A stretch of 64,000 bases of DNA from Paralithodes platypus (GCA_032716605.1 CM064518.1:44106744-44170743), one strand, 5' to 3'; positions 1 to 10,112 are shown, counted from the first letter of the stretch. Notes: a model not told the origin generated them from the sequence alone. Program-made: numbers and translations.

Positions 1-600
1 GGTGGCACACGATCGTCTTTTCCGGCAATATGTTCAGGCAATCGGGGTCTGGCATCTTCTTAAATGAAGCTGTATAGTATTTCAGGCCCTTGAGATTATA
101 GGCATGCAGTCTAGTTGTCGATTCCAATGCGAAAAGACCCAAAACTATTGTCAGAACAAACTTGCTGATCCTGAATTGACGGAAGAAGGGGTACCTCGTG
201 TGACCGCGCCTATTATTGAGCGGCTCTCTCCGGACCCTCCGTAACTGTAAAGAGAGGGACACATACAACAACCACTGCCCAGCTGACCACTGACCCCCCC
301 CCCCCCCCCCCTATGACCAGTACCTTGACCGGTATACAGTCCCGGGTACAATGACCATACCAAGGAGGTACAAAAGGAGTACAAAGGAAATCAAGCAACA
401 ACAGTCCTAGTGACCCCTCAAGGTTGCTTGCCCTCCAAAACACGGTCAAGACGGTCAAGTGTCCAAACAGTAGTTCAGAGTGGGTAAAGGAAAAATGGAA
501 AGGGAAGACTGCCCTGGGACAAATGTCCGTGGCAGGATTAGATGTTAGTAGGGGACAGTTGTTAGTAATATAGAGTGTACCCCATGTGAGCGTGAAGTCA
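1..600. other. No recognised gene or repeat
   Basis: I see no coding exon in this stretch. It holds a short C homopolymer at about 294-311. Near 361-400 there is a short segment (ggtacaaaaggagtacaaag) that recurs next to the GATA array near 30,080, so it is probably the 3' part of a dispersed retroposon. Confidence 0.4.
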
Positions 601-631
601 GAAAAGGACTGGCAGGTACTGGCAAATCTGC

Positions 632-770
632 ACAACACTGACATAAGACAATGGGAGTCTGCAGAAAGCCGATTGGCCCACACAAGGCAGATCCCTCTCA
701 CACCCAACCCTAATTATAAGGCCTAATGATAGGCCCAACTCACTAATACCATGAGGACCGACCTCACCAA
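632..770 (-). mobile_element. CR1-type LINE 3' tail fragment
   Basis: On the minus strand this reads as the 3' end seen in the CR1 element at 14.2 kb: a segment on GGGATCTGCCTTG, then GGCTTTCTGCAGACTCCCAT, then the start of an octamer tail related to TTCTTATG. No RT coding sequence is attached. The same tail recurs near 17.6, 23.9, 25.1, 33.6 and 40.5 kb. Confidence 0.7.
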
Positions 771-857
771 AACTGACTATAATGTCTCACATAATAATGT
801 TATTAATTAATTTCACTCCCAACACCTATCACCCCCATATGAAATTGATAAAAGAAT

Positions 858-932
858 GTGATCCTCCCGGGATTTGAACCTGGAATACTATTTACAGAAC
901 GTGCACACTCTAACCATGACACCGCCAAAATA
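858..932 (-). mobile_element. tRNA-derived SINE head
   Basis: The minus strand shows an A box (GGTGTCATGGTTAGAG) and a B box close to GGTTCAAATCC about 35 nt later, which is the spacing of an RNA polymerase III promoter. The acceptor stem does not pair, so this is a SINE head and not a working tRNA gene. The related copies near 3.45, 50.9 and 59.3 kb share the head. Confidence 0.6.
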
Positions 933-933
933 G

Positions 934-1139
934 TTAAGGGGTGGTACTCGGCCTTTCTTGACCTTTTTCCTCCCTCATGCTTAGCCCCACTAGTTTTGAG
1001 ATCTTAAGAAGTTTGGCCCATTAGTTTGGCGATTTTAACACGTTTCGTCCCATTTCGTTGTCCATTTTAAGACCCATCGTGTAATTTAGGTGTCGATTTT
1101 TTCCTAGCGAGCGATAGCGAGCCTGTAATTTTAAGAGTC
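934..1139 (+). mobile_element. MITE family B, left part
   Basis: It begins at TTAAGGGG and carries the family B landmarks in order: the ATGYTTAGCCCCA block, the TTTGGCGATTTTAA block, and the GAGCGATAGCGAGCCTGTAA block. Complete copies of about 350 bp (for example at 11,989-12,340) start and end at TTAA. Here the right half is missing. Non-autonomous DNA transposon with TTAA ends is the inference. Confidence 0.65.
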
Positions 1140-1245
1140 ATGGTTGAAATATACAAAAAACTTACCACATGTTCGAAGGCATAGTCCTCCACGAGACTAT
1201 AACCTGGTTCTTCATATAAGAACTAAGGTTGCTTTCCTTATATCC

Positions 1246-1335
1246 GCTCATGGCCGAGTGGTTACGGTGCCCAGCTTTCCCGAATACAGTATACCTGGGT
1301 TGAGTGGGTTCGAATCCTAGTCGGGATACCTCTCC
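1246..1335 (+). mobile_element. tRNA-Ser/Leu-like SINE head
   Basis: The sequence has a class-II tRNA type D arm (TGGCCGAGTGGTTA) and a B box (GGGTTCGAATCCTA). Only part of the acceptor stem can pair. I take it as a SINE head or tRNA pseudogene. Confidence 0.5.
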
Positions 1336-1357
1336 CGCATCTTTAGTGCAGGTCTTT

Positions 1358-1575
1358 CTAAATCCGGTATCACAGGAGTACTTCTTCCCTCAGCATTTAT
1401 CCTCAACACTGGTCTGACAGCTTATGAAGTCAACATTTAATATATTTCAGCTCCCTAAAATTATCTATCATCAGTTTAGTTTCCGATACCAGTGCAACAA
1501 ATTCCAGAAATGTTGCCAGCAAAATGTTGATCATCGAATGTTGACTGTAAAAGCTCTCGTGTGATACCGGTTTAA
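1358..1575 (-). mobile_element. MITE family C copy
   Basis: Both ends show the family C terminal inverted repeat, whose best form is AAGCCGGTATCACACGAG. The interior carries the shared blocks on GACTGATG and on TGTTGACTATAAAAGC. Length is about 210 bp, as in the other copies (8.2, 22.8, 23.6 and 31.4 kb). Confidence 0.7.
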
Positions 1576-1849
1576 GGTTGCAGGATTCAGTGTGGCACCA
1601 ACCATGTATTTTAGTTGCCATTGCTATAATATTTGCATCTAATTATCTTGGCTAAATACCTTCTGCCCTCCTATCGACCGAAGTAGTCTCCGCGGACCCC
1701 AGGAGAGAGAGAGGGCCATATGTGCCAAACAGTGCCAGATGGAAGGGGGGGGAGGGAGACGCGCCCCACACCCCCACCCCACACCATATGGCACTCCCCC
1801 CCCCCCTCCCCCCACACACTGTCACCCCCTCCACCGAATAAGACATTAG

Positions 1850-2066
1850 GTAAAGTCGCGCTAATAAGTGATGTTTCGGCACCGTGTATGTTTTGATCAA
1901 TATTTGGTATCAGCAATATCTAAGCTTCATTTCTTCATATCGAGTGAAATATGCAAACATGTTCCAATCTTTACACACCCTATTCAACATCTGACATACA
2001 TTAATACAGCACAGAGCAAGCCAAACGCAATGACAGCTGGGACATGACTTATTAGCGCGACCGTAC
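1850..2066 (-). mobile_element. MITE family D copy
   Basis: Terminal inverted repeats of the form CGCGCTAATAAGTCATG bound about 215 bp. The interior includes the block TGTCAGATGTTGAATAGGGT seen (reverse strand here) in the copies at 9.1, 21.3, 22.1 and 36.2 kb. Confidence 0.75.
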
Positions 2067-2104
2067 ACGTTAATCCTATTTGGTATCAGAGAGGTCTCTT
2101 GGGA

Positions 2105-2432
2105 CCTCCCGGTTTCGCCAGAGGCCGATTTCTTCTAAGTTACAGGCTCGCTATTGCTCGCCCAGAAATATGTCGACACTAGAATTGGTTGATGCGTCTT
2201 ATTATCGCCCAAATTTCAGCTAAATTTGTAAATTTTTCGATAAAAAGTGTACCGTCCAAAGGCCGATTTATTCTCAGTTACAGGTTTGCTATCGCTTGCC
2301 CAGCAAAAAACTCCTGAATGAAACATCTTATAATCGCCAAACTCATGGGGTGACACGTCTTATAATCTCCAAAGTAATGGAGTGAAACGGGAGAGGTAAC
2401 AAAAAGACCCCCTACGATTCAAATAGGGTTAA
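2105..2432 (-). mobile_element. MITE family B-related, diverged
   Basis: Two CAGGCTCGCTAT- or CAGGTTTGCTAT-type blocks and the CTAATGGGG-type blocks identify a diverged or doubled family B element. Its outer end is the AAATAGGGTTAA terminus that is also found at 4.9, 22.5 and 35.5 kb. Confidence 0.5.
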
Positions 2433-2680
2433 GGAGAGATGGGCCTTTTTTTTTTTTTTTTTTTTTTTTTCTTTTTTTTTATGACGTTTTGGACAGGGGA
2501 TTGGCTATTAATTATTTTGTTTGTTATGGCTCTGAATCGCTTTAAGGGGGAAGGGTTTATTTATTGGTCGATTTTGTCATTGATTTATTATGTATTCAGT
2601 TTCTTCCCTAGACTTCCATCAAACTTAAGAATAAATCCCCAAGATCCCCCTTCTAGATATTGTCCAAATTGTATGTCCCG
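2430..2680. mobile_element. MITE family B fragments with poly(T) insertion
   Basis: The sequence starts as family B (TTAAGGAGAGATGGGCC), runs into a poly(T) tract at 2,444-2,480, and then shows a family B right end in the opposite orientation near 2,541-2,680. This may be a folded-back or rearranged copy. Confidence 0.45.
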
Positions 2681-2897
2681 GCCAACCCCTCCATGCGTCC
2701 CTTCCTTCCCTGGTGCCATTAGATAAGATTGGCCATCCACATAATATCAGAGAAGGCCCTCTTGACTCTGTATATTGAGCCTCCACCCTCCACCACCACA
2801 TCTGTTCTCATTACACACTTCGATCCCTCCTCGTCTCCTCACCAAGTTTGAGTTTATACACTCTAAACATCTATTTATCTATATATATATATTTATC

Positions 2898-2898
2898 A

Positions 2899-2996
<98 letters not shown>
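2898..2996. repeat. (ATCT)n microsatellite
   Basis: About 25 tandem ATCT units. It ends at a short segment on ACTCAGGCGCA, which also ends the GATA array at 29.75 kb in inverse orientation, so the tetramer is probably the tail of a retroposon. Confidence 0.95.
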
Positions 2997-2999
2997 TTA

Positions 3000-3175
3000 C
3001 TCAGGCGCATTCCCCATTTTTTTTTTTTTTTTTTTTAGCTGGGGGTGGCCGACTCGAGACAGAGCCCGAACAACAGGGACAGCACAAGACACACACACAT
3101 ACAAAAACAAAAAACTGTAAAATATATATTGAACATACAAACACAAATCACACACATACATGGATATAATGGGTA
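3000..3175 (-). mobile_element. Retroposon 3' end with poly(A)
   Basis: After a poly(T) run the segment GGGGGTGGCCGACTCGAGAC follows. The same segment follows a poly(T) run at 49.09-49.2 kb, and its reverse complement precedes an A-rich run at 54.2-54.3 kb. Three poly(A)-tailed copies support a retroposed element; the class is unknown to me. Confidence 0.55.
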
Positions 3176-3399
3176 TGAACGAAGTCATATAAAATCACAG
3201 AGTATTTTTATGGCATAGAGGGGGGCGGGCGTCCTTATGAACTACAGGGACTGAAATGACGACCATTCACTTATACATCGTTACGAGCCCAGCACTAAGG
3301 ACCTCGTTAACCCCTTCTGTATAGACGACGTCTTTTCTATTTTATTCTTGCTATTTATTTAGACGCTCTTATACAGCTTAAGAATATTATTTTTATTAA

Positions 3400-3515
3400 T
3401 CTCACCACCACACCCCCAATGAAATTAATTAAAGTATATATGATCCACCGGGATTCGAACCCGGGTTATCACACACATATTTTTGCCACCTTAACCATTA
3501 CACCACCAGGACGGT
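3400..3515 (-). mobile_element. tRNA-derived SINE inside MITE A
   Basis: The minus strand reads a D-arm-like GGTGGTGTAATGGTTAAGG and a B-box arm (CGGGTTCGAATCCCGG). The T arm is perfectly paired but the acceptor ends do not match, so it is not called as a tRNA. It interrupts the family A element. Confidence 0.6.
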
Positions 3516-3571
3516 TGGTAAAAAGGCTTACGTGAGATAGTTCGAAGTCTGTTAATTGCTGGAGGCCCTTT

Positions 3572-3786
3572 TTAACCCTTCCAGTACCGGTGACGTCCAT
3601 TAAACTTTATTCTGGCTGCTGTTAGACGATTTTACTCATCTTACAAAGGGCCTCCAGCAATTAACAGGCTTCGAATTATTTCACTTAACCATTTGTACCA
3701 CCACAGATCCTTCGTAAACTGCACACAATCGTCTATATATAGCTGGAAGAAAATATGAAAGACGTCGCTGGTACAGAAGGGGTTAA
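3572..3786 (+). mobile_element. MITE family A, complete nested copy
   Basis: About 215 bp, bounded by TTAA on both sides. The left terminus is TTAACCCTTCCAGTACCGG and the right terminus is CGCTGGTACAGAAGGGGTTAA, imperfect inverted repeats. It sits in the TTAA of the outer copy, whose halves read ...CCCTTTTTAA and TTAAGCTGAATAAG.... The TTAA target duplication is the hallmark of piggyBac-type transposition, so a piggyBac-mobilised MITE is the inference. No transposase is present in the window. Confidence 0.85.
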
Positions 3787-3916
3787 GCTGAATAAGATCG
3801 TCGAATAGTAGCCAGAATATAATTAAAAAGACATCACCGGTAATGAAGAGGTTGACGTTAATTGAAGATTGAGTTAATTACCTACATCATTACCGGGGAT
3901 GAGCGGTGGTTGGTTG

Positions 3917-4130
3917 CTAACCCGTTCTGTACCAGCGACGTATTTATTTTATTTTATTTCAGATACATTTAGACGATTTTATTAAGCTTAGGAAGGATAT
4001 ATGGCAGCTGAAAGGAAGAATTTATATAGTCTGCAGCCTTTTTTATTGGCAGACGTCCTTCCTTAGCTGAATAAGAGTTGCCGTAATACAGTATAATGAA
4101 AAGGATGTCACCGGTATTGTATGGGGTAAT
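3917..4130 (+). mobile_element. MITE family A copy that seeds the 46-bp array
   Basis: The left end reads TAACCCGTTCTGTACCAGCG. The interior has TTTAGACGATTTTATT and a paired right half. The right terminus (GTCACCGGTA...GGGGTAA) is the first unit of the minisatellite that follows. Confidence 0.7.
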
Positions 4131-4747
4131 GTTACCAGTCATGTAGAAGGATGTCACCGGTATTGTATGGGGTAATGATAGCAGTCATGTAGAAGGATGT
4201 CACCGGTATTGTATGGGGTAATGATAGCAGTCATGTAGAAGGATGTCACCGGTATTGTATGGGGTAATGTTAGCAGTCATGTAGAAGGATGTCACCGGTA
4301 TTGTATGGGGTAATGTTAGCAGTCATGTAGAAGGATGTCACCGGTATTGTATGGGGTAATGATAGCAGTCATGTAGAAGGATGTCACCGGTATTGTATGG
4401 GGTAATGATAGCAGTCATGTAGAAGGATGTCACCGGTATTGTATGGGGTAATGATAGCAGTCATGTAGAAGGATGTCACCGGTATTGTATGGGGTAATGA
4501 TAGCAGTCATGTAGAAGGATGTCACCGGTATTATATGGGGTAATGATAGCAGTCATGTAGAAGGATGTCACCGGTATTGTATAGGGTAATGTTAGCAGTC
4601 ATGTAGAAGGATGTCACCGGTATTGTATAGGGTAATGTTAGCAGTCATGTAGAAGGATGTCACCGGTATTGTATAGGGTAATGTTAGCAGTCATGTAGAA
4701 GGATGTCACCGGTATTGTATGGGGTAATCTTAGCAATCATGTAGAAG
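4101..4747 (+). repeat. 46-bp minisatellite, about 14 units
   Basis: The unit starts AAGGATGTCACCGGTATTGT and continues to AGTCATGTAG, 46 bp in all. The array covers 647 bp with only a few point differences between units. The core GTCACCGGTA...GGGGTAA is the right terminal repeat of MITE family A, so the array is best read as tandem amplification of a transposon end. Confidence 0.9.
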
Positions 4748-4764
4748 TGTTCAGGAATGACTTT

Positions 4765-4929
4765 TTAAGGGGGGGGGTGTTCTGGGTCCCCTTCTCCCTC
4801 ATGTTTAGCCACAGTAGTGTTGACATTTTAAGCCGTCCGCTATATGGGGTGAATTGGTGTATGCATTCCAAACTAATGGAATGAAACAGAGGGGGCTCAA
4901 AATTACGTCCCTCAGACCAAACAGGGTTA
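4765..4929 (+). mobile_element. Short MITE, family B relative
   Basis: It begins TTAAGGGGG and ends AACAGGGTTAA, with the TTTAGCC and AACTAATGGAATGAAAC blocks between. It is about half the length of a full family B element. Confidence 0.5.
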
Positions 4930-5232
4930 AATGGATATATATATATATATATATTCGCATACAGCAGTTGTTCAGTCTCTATTATATATAAGATTTCAAG
5001 CCGTAATCACGTTTCTATTGGGGGTAAGCTTTCTGCTGTCACCACATCAACTATACACACACACACATGCCCGAGGCCTCACAGGTTAGCGACAGGTGCA
5101 CGAGAACATCATCACCCACCACCGTACAGGTAAGCCTTAGGTAGGAACAGCAATTTGATAAACAATTTGCTCCCCCCCCCCCCTCGTGAGATGCAGGCCA
5201 GATGACTCGAACATGGAATAATTAGGAGGCTT

Positions 5233-5500
5233 TTAAGGGGATATGGGTCGTTTTTCTGGACCCCTTTATCACGTGTGTTTAGCCCCATTAGTTTTGACAT
5301 TTTAAGACGTTCGCCCCATTAGTTTGGCGATTTTAACACCTTTCACCCCATTTCGTTGTCAATTTTAAGACCTATCGTGCCATTTAGGTGTCGAGTTTTT
5401 CCTGGCGAGCGTAAGCGAGCCTGTTATTTTAAGAGGAAAAATGTACACATTTATATTGAAGGGGGTTCTAGGGGGTGTGTTTTCTAAGCTACCGAGGAAA
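5233..5500 (+). mobile_element. MITE family B copy
   Basis: It starts TTAAGGGGATATGGGTCG and runs through the usual AGCCCCATTAG, TTTGGCGATTTTAA and GCGAGCCTGTTA blocks to a degraded right part near 5,500. The GCCAGATGACTCGAAC segment just upstream is repeated just downstream at 5,503, so the insertion lies between two copies of a host segment. Confidence 0.65.
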
Positions 5501-5632
5501 CAGGCCAGATGACTCGAACCCACAACACCAAGACAATTACCCGTACTTGCTTCCCGAGTTGCCTTACATCTGTCTAAGCGGTAAACACGGAATAATTAGG
5601 AGGCTTTTAACTGACCACAAGGAGGAAGAGGA

Positions 5633-7457
5633 GTACACAACAGCTGGGGATGAAAGGTTTATATTCCGTGTGTCTTTCAGGGAGGTACACAACAGCTGGG
5701 GATGAGAGGTTTATATTCCGTGTGTCTTTCAGGGGGGGTACACAACAGCTGGGGATGAGAAGTTTATATTCCGTGTGTCTTTCAGGGGGGTACACAACAG
5801 CTGGGCATGAAAGGTTTATATTCCGTGTGTCTTTCAGGGGGGTACACAACAGCTGGGGATGAGAAGTTTATATTCCGTGTGTCTTTCAGGGGGGTACACA
5901 ACAGCTGGGGATGAAACGTTTATATTTTGTGTGTCTTTCACGGGGGTACACAACAGCTGGGGATGAAAGGTTTATATTCCTTGTGTCTTTCAGTCTTTCA
6001 GGGGGGTACACAACAGCTGGGGATGAAAGGTTTATATTCTGTGTGTCTTTCAGGGAGGTACACAAGAGCTGGGGATGAGAGGTTTATATTCCGTGTGTCT
6101 TTCAGGGGGGTACACAACAGCTGGGGATGAGAGGTTTATATTCTGTGTGTCTTTCAGGGGGGTACACAACAGCTGGGGATGAAAGGTTTATATTCCGTGT
6201 GTCTTTCAGGGAGGTACACAACAGCTGGGGATGAGAGGTTTATATTCCGTGTGTCTTTCAGGGAGGTACACAACAGCTGGGGATGAGAGGTTTATATTCC
6301 GTGTGTCTTTCAGGGGGGTACACAACAGCTGGGGATGAGAGGTTTATATTCCGTGTGTCTTTCAGCGAGGTACACAACAGCTGGGGATGAGAGGTATATA
6401 TTCCGTGTGTCTTTCAGGGGGGTACACAACAGCTGGGGATGAGAGGTTTATATTCCGTGTGTCTTTCAGGGGGGTACACAACAGCTGGGGATGAGAGGTT
6501 TATATTCCGTGTGTCTTTCAGGGGGGTACACAACAGCTGGGGATGAGAGGTATATATTCCGTGTGTCTTTCAGGGGGGTACACAACAGCTGGGGATGAGA
6601 GGTTTATATTCTGTGTGTCTTTCAGGGGGGTACACAACAGCTGGGGATGAGAGGTTTATATTCCGTGTGTCTTTCAGGGAAGTACATAACAGCTGGGGAT
6701 GAGAGGTTGATATTCCTTGTGTCTTTCAAGGAGGTACACAACAGCTGGGGATGAGAGGTTTATATTCCGTGTGTCTTTCAGCGAGGTACACAACAGCTGG
6801 GGATGAGAGGTATATATTCCGTGTGTCTTTCAGGGGGGTACACAACAGCTGGGGATGAGAGGTTTATATTCCGTGTATCTTTCAGGGGGGTACACAACAG
6901 CTGGGGATGAAAGGTTTATATTCCGTGTGTCTTTCAGCGAGGTACACAACAGCTGGGGATGAGAGGTATATATTCCGTGTGTCTTTCAGGGGGGTACACA
7001 ACAGCTGGGGATGAGAGGTTTATATTCCGTGTGTCTTTCAGGGGGGTACACAACAGCTGGGGATGAGAGGTTTATATTCCGTGTGTCTTTCAGGGGGGTA
7101 CACAACAGCTGGGGATGAGAGGTATATATTCCGTGTGTCTTTCAGGGGGGTACACAACAGCTGGGGATGAGAGGTTTATATTCTGTGTGTCTTTCAGGGG
7201 GGTACACAACAGCTGGGGATGAGAGGTTTATATTCCGTGTGTCTTTCAGGGGAGTACATAACAGCTGGGGATGAGAGGTTGATATTCCGTGTGTGTTTCA
7301 GGGAGGTACACAACAGCTGGGGATGAGAGGTTTATATTCCGTGTGTCTTTCAGGGGGTACACAACAGCTGGGGATGAAAGGTTTATATTCCGTGTGTCTT
7401 TCAGGGAGGTACACAACAGCTGGGAATGAGAGGTTGATATTCCGTGTGTCTTTCAGG
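5633..7457 (+). repeat. 53-bp minisatellite, about 34 units
   Basis: The unit begins GTACACAACAGCTGGGGATG and ends TGTGTCTTTCAGGGGGG, about 53 bp. The array is 1.8 kb with mostly single-base differences, and the G run varies in length between units. Short open frames through it exist only because the unit has few stops. The unit length is not a multiple of three, so the frame rotates and the array is not read as coding. Confidence 0.95.
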
Positions 7458-7617
7458 GCTGACTGTTGGAAAGAGCATCTGGAAGAGGGGGACGTCCTTC
7501 GGCTACGAGTATAATGCTTACTTCTTTTATAATTATACCGTTACACCACCTACAGTTGCCTTCAAGATTTCTTAGTAGTAGAACATAAAAGCATAATTAA
7601 CGACAGCAACTATTACT

Positions 7618-8075
7618 ATAAGTTGTATGCCACCTTTATGGACTTGGAGAAGGCCTATGACAGAGTTGAGAGAGAAGGTTTATGGAAAACACAGAGTAAA
7701 CGGCAAGTTGCTGAAAGCAGTTAAGAGCATGTATGAGGGTGCAAAGGCGTCAGTATGTGTGGAGAATGAGCAGAGCGAGTTCTTTGATCTGAATGTTGGG
7801 TTGAAGCAAGGGTGTGTGATGTCCCGATGGTTGTTCAATATATATATGGATGGAGTCATAAAAGAAATACAAGAAAGATCAGTGAATGTTAGCGTACCTC
7901 TGATAAGGAAGGGAAACTAGTGGAAGTTGCCTGTACTTCTGTTTGCTGATGATGCAGTTCTGATGAGGGATAGTGAATGGGAGTTGCAGGGTCTGGTAAT
8001 TATGTTTGGAGCAGCTTGTGAAAAACGGAATCTGAGGCTAAATGCGGAGAAGAGCAAGGTTATGGTTTTTTAAAT
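7618..8075 (+). pseudogene. RTE-like reverse transcriptase fragment
   Basis: Conceptual translation gives FMDLEKAYDRV (motif A), then after a frameshift GLKQGCVMS (motif B) and LLFADDAVL (motif C with the catalytic DD). A stop at 7,918 and the frame change show it is dead. Order and spacing of motifs A, B and C are those of a non-LTR RT; the LKQGC form suggests an RTE-like clade. Confidence 0.8.
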
Positions 8076-8179
8076 TTATCTAGAAAGAGATCTTGGGGGA
8101 ATTATTCTAAGCTTGATGGAGGTCTAGGGAGGACAAAATTAATATAGAAATAGATAATTAAATTAATTAAAGATAATTT

Positions 8180-8600
8180 CCCCTTAACCTTTTAAGGATC
8201 CTGACGCATTTTGACAGTTTATTTTGGTTATCCTTAAGCTGGTATCACACGAGAGTTTTTATAGTCAACATTCGATGATCAACATTTTTCTGACAACATT
8301 TCTGGAATATTTTCCACTGGTTTCGGACTCTAGACAGATGATAGATGAATGTAGGTGACCGAAATATTTAAAATGTTGACTTCATAAGCTGCTAGACCAG
8401 TGTTGATGGAAAATACGCTCATGTGATACCGGCTTTCGACGATATTATACAGCTTAGGAAGAATTTATGGGTATCAAAAAGGTAAATCTTATCTCAAGTA
8501 ACCCTCAGATTTCCATATACCCTTCCTACTCTGAATAAAATCGTCTAATGATAGCCAAAATAAACCGGTAAACCGTGTCATGATCCTCAAGGGGTGAAAA
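8180..8600 (+). mobile_element. MITE family A' split by a family C copy
   Basis: The outer ends are TTTTAAGGATCCTGACGC and GTGTCATGATCCTCAAGG, inverted repeats. A paired copy lies at 31,333-31,760. A family C element (8,236-8,437) sits in the interior of both. The internal CTTAGGAAG and AAATCGTCTAATGATAG blocks link A' to family A. Confidence 0.6.
8236..8437 (+). mobile_element. MITE family C copy
   Basis: Ends are AAGCTGGTATCACACGAGAG and CATGTGATACCGGCTTT. The interior matches the copies at 22.8 and 31.4 kb block for block. Confidence 0.75.
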
Positions 8601-8619
8601 CAATATGATAACTATAAAA

Positions 8620-9018
8620 AAAGGTTCGTTCATTCTGGGTTGGGCAGAAATCGTAACCTCTAACCTTTGTAACTCAAAAAGGGCTAGAGCAAATGACTCA
8701 AATTCACTTCCCTCGAATTGCTTTCCACAAACTTACAATCTACAAATGTTTAAATCCAGTTGTTACAAAAAATTTATGAATGGAGGATGCCTTTAGGCAC
8801 ATGGACCTTTTTGTTTTATCTGTGTTTTTCCTTCCTCCGTTCATTGTCTCCTTAAAAAAAAAAAAAAAAAAAAAAAAAATTAGCTGTCAATTTATACACA
8901 TATTCCCTAGCCAAGTCTTCCTATTTGGTAGAAATATTAACTGGATTACTCTATTAATTTTTGAGTTATGAGAGGTTAAGGTTACGATTTCTGCCCAATC
9001 TAGAATGAACGAACTATA
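8620..9018 (+). mobile_element. Palindromic MITE family E with LINE insertion
   Basis: The two arms GGTTGGGCAGAAATCGTAAC and GTTACGATTTCTGCCCAATC are long inverted repeats. The arms enclose a poly(A)-tailed LINE end at about 8,697-8,879. Intact relatives near 27.9, 31.8 and 32.1 kb are about 215 bp. Confidence 0.75.
8697..8879 (+). mobile_element. 5'-truncated LINE 3' end, poly(A)
   Basis: A short open frame ends NSLPSNCFPQTYNLQMFKSS... and stops at 8,794. The NSLP...FK pattern is the usual C terminus of CR1/Jockey ORF2. It is followed by untranslated sequence and a run of about 24 A, which supports target-primed insertion into the family E palindrome. Confidence 0.6.
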
Positions 9019-9019
9019 A

Positions 9020-9360
9020 CGGATTCCAGACACCGATGCAATTTTCCCAATAAAACTGTTCGTGTGACGCTTGATGTGCAGTCGCGCTAATAAGTCATTG
9101 CCCAGCTGTCATTACGTTTGGCTCGCTCTGTACTGTATTAATGTCCGTCAGATGTTGAATAGGGTGGGTAAGTGTAGGAACAGGTTTGTCTATTTCACTC
9201 GATATGAAGAAATGAAGCTTAGATTATTGCTGATACCAATTATTGATCAAAGCATACTTGGTGCCGAGCCATCACTTATTAGCGCGACTGTACTTCATTG
9301 GTACAGTTGTCGATAGTTGACGGATATTGACGAAAAAAGAGCCCGTGTGAATCCGCCCTA
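9020..9360 (+). mobile_element. Diverged MITE family C split by family D
   Basis: Left end CGGATTCCAGACACCGATGC to TCGTGTGACGC and right part GAGCCCGTGTGAATCCGCCC look like a weak family C-type element. A good family D copy occupies 9,078-9,293 in the middle. Confidence 0.4.
9078..9293 (+). mobile_element. MITE family D copy
   Basis: Termini GCAGTCGCGCTAATAAGTCA and TTATTAGCGCGACTGTAC are inverted repeats. It contains the TGTTGAATAGGGTGGGTAAG block of the family. Confidence 0.8.
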
Positions 9361-9458
9361 TTCCGCCCCTCGTATTCCGGTTCCCAGGACTGACTTTGGA
9401 ATGCGACTGTTCAAGTATTTATTTCTCACTGGGGATGTATTGTCCTGTGGGGGTTCCT

Positions 9459-9487
<29 letters not shown>

Positions 9488-9489
<2 letters not shown>

Positions 9490-9620
9490 TGCATTGGTCT
9501 CGGAAACTAGGTTGAAAATATCTTAATGTATGGGATATAGAGAAACTTTACCTCTTAAGCTGCCAGATCGGTGTTGACCATTAAATTTGAGAGTAAAATC
9601 ACTCGTGTAACACCGACTTT
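9488..9620 (+). mobile_element. MITE family C right half
   Basis: It enters at TGGTCTCGGAAACTAG and leaves at CTCGTGTAACACCGACTTT, the family C right terminus. The left half is missing, replaced by a (CT)n tract at 9,464-9,489. Confidence 0.55.
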
Positions 9621-9981
9621 AAAGGGGGATCTTTTTTTGTATTATTATTTGTTTATTTATTTATTTATTTATTTGGTTTCCTCGCTATACCTCCAACAAG
9701 CTTAACACCAAAAAAATACCCCTTAAACCCCCCTTCGAGATAAATATGTACATTTTTCGGTAGAAAATTTTCCCGGCCGATTCCTAAAATTACAGGCTCG
9801 CTATCCAGGGGAAAAATCGACACCTAAATGGCACGAAAGGTCCTAATACTGAGAAAGAAATGGGGTGAACAGTCTTAAAATCGCCAAGCTAATCGAAGAA
9901 AACGTCTTAAAATCTCAAAACTAATGGGGTTAAACATGAGGGAGAAGGGGGGCCAGAAAAGCGAACCATCCCTCCGTAACC
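9616..9981 (-). mobile_element. MITE family B copy
   Basis: Reverse orientation of the full family B order: CTCGCTATACCTCCAACAAG, CAGGCTCGCTATC, ACCTAAATGGCACGAAAGG, ACTAATGGGG, and a terminus on CCATCCCTCCGTAACC. An ATTT tetramer run lies at the left side. Confidence 0.65.
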
Positions 9982-10032
9982 TTATTTGGACTGAGGCTGC
10001 GGGCCAGTAGAACTTCCGCAGACTTCCGGTGC

Positions 10033-10112
10033 CGTCTCGGTGGTCTAGTGGTTAAGGTGTTGGAGTGCTGCATTACTGGCCTGGGTTCGAGATCTGACTG
10101 GGTTAGGTCACA
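10033..10112 (+). mobile_element. tRNA-derived SINE head
   Basis: It has an A box (TGGTCTAGTGGTTAAGG) and a B box (GGGTTCGAGATCT). The acceptor stem is poor, so I read it as a SINE or pseudogene. Confidence 0.5.

Larger units (their letters stand above)
3307..3858 (+). mobile_element. MITE family A, interrupted copy (outer element)
   Basis: The left end is TTAACCCCTTCTGTA with a diverged continuation. The right end near 3,858 is a diverged ATCACCGGTA-type terminus. The interior has the family A landmarks TTAGACG.., GGAGGCCC and GAATAAGATCGTC. The body is interrupted twice: by a tRNA-type SINE (about 3,400-3,515) and by a complete family A copy at 3,572-3,786. Confidence 0.7.

Noticed and set aside
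3440..3512. A functional tRNA gene
   Set aside because: The T arm is perfect but the acceptor ends do not pair and the anticodon arm is poor. The same is true of the tRNA-like heads at 0.9, 1.25, 10.03, 44.85, 47.6, 50.9, 51.4 and 59.3 kb, which are repeated with the same flanks and so are SINEs.
5633..7457. A CRISPR-like array
   Set aside because: The units are contiguous with no unique spacers and the genome is eukaryotic; it is a minisatellite.
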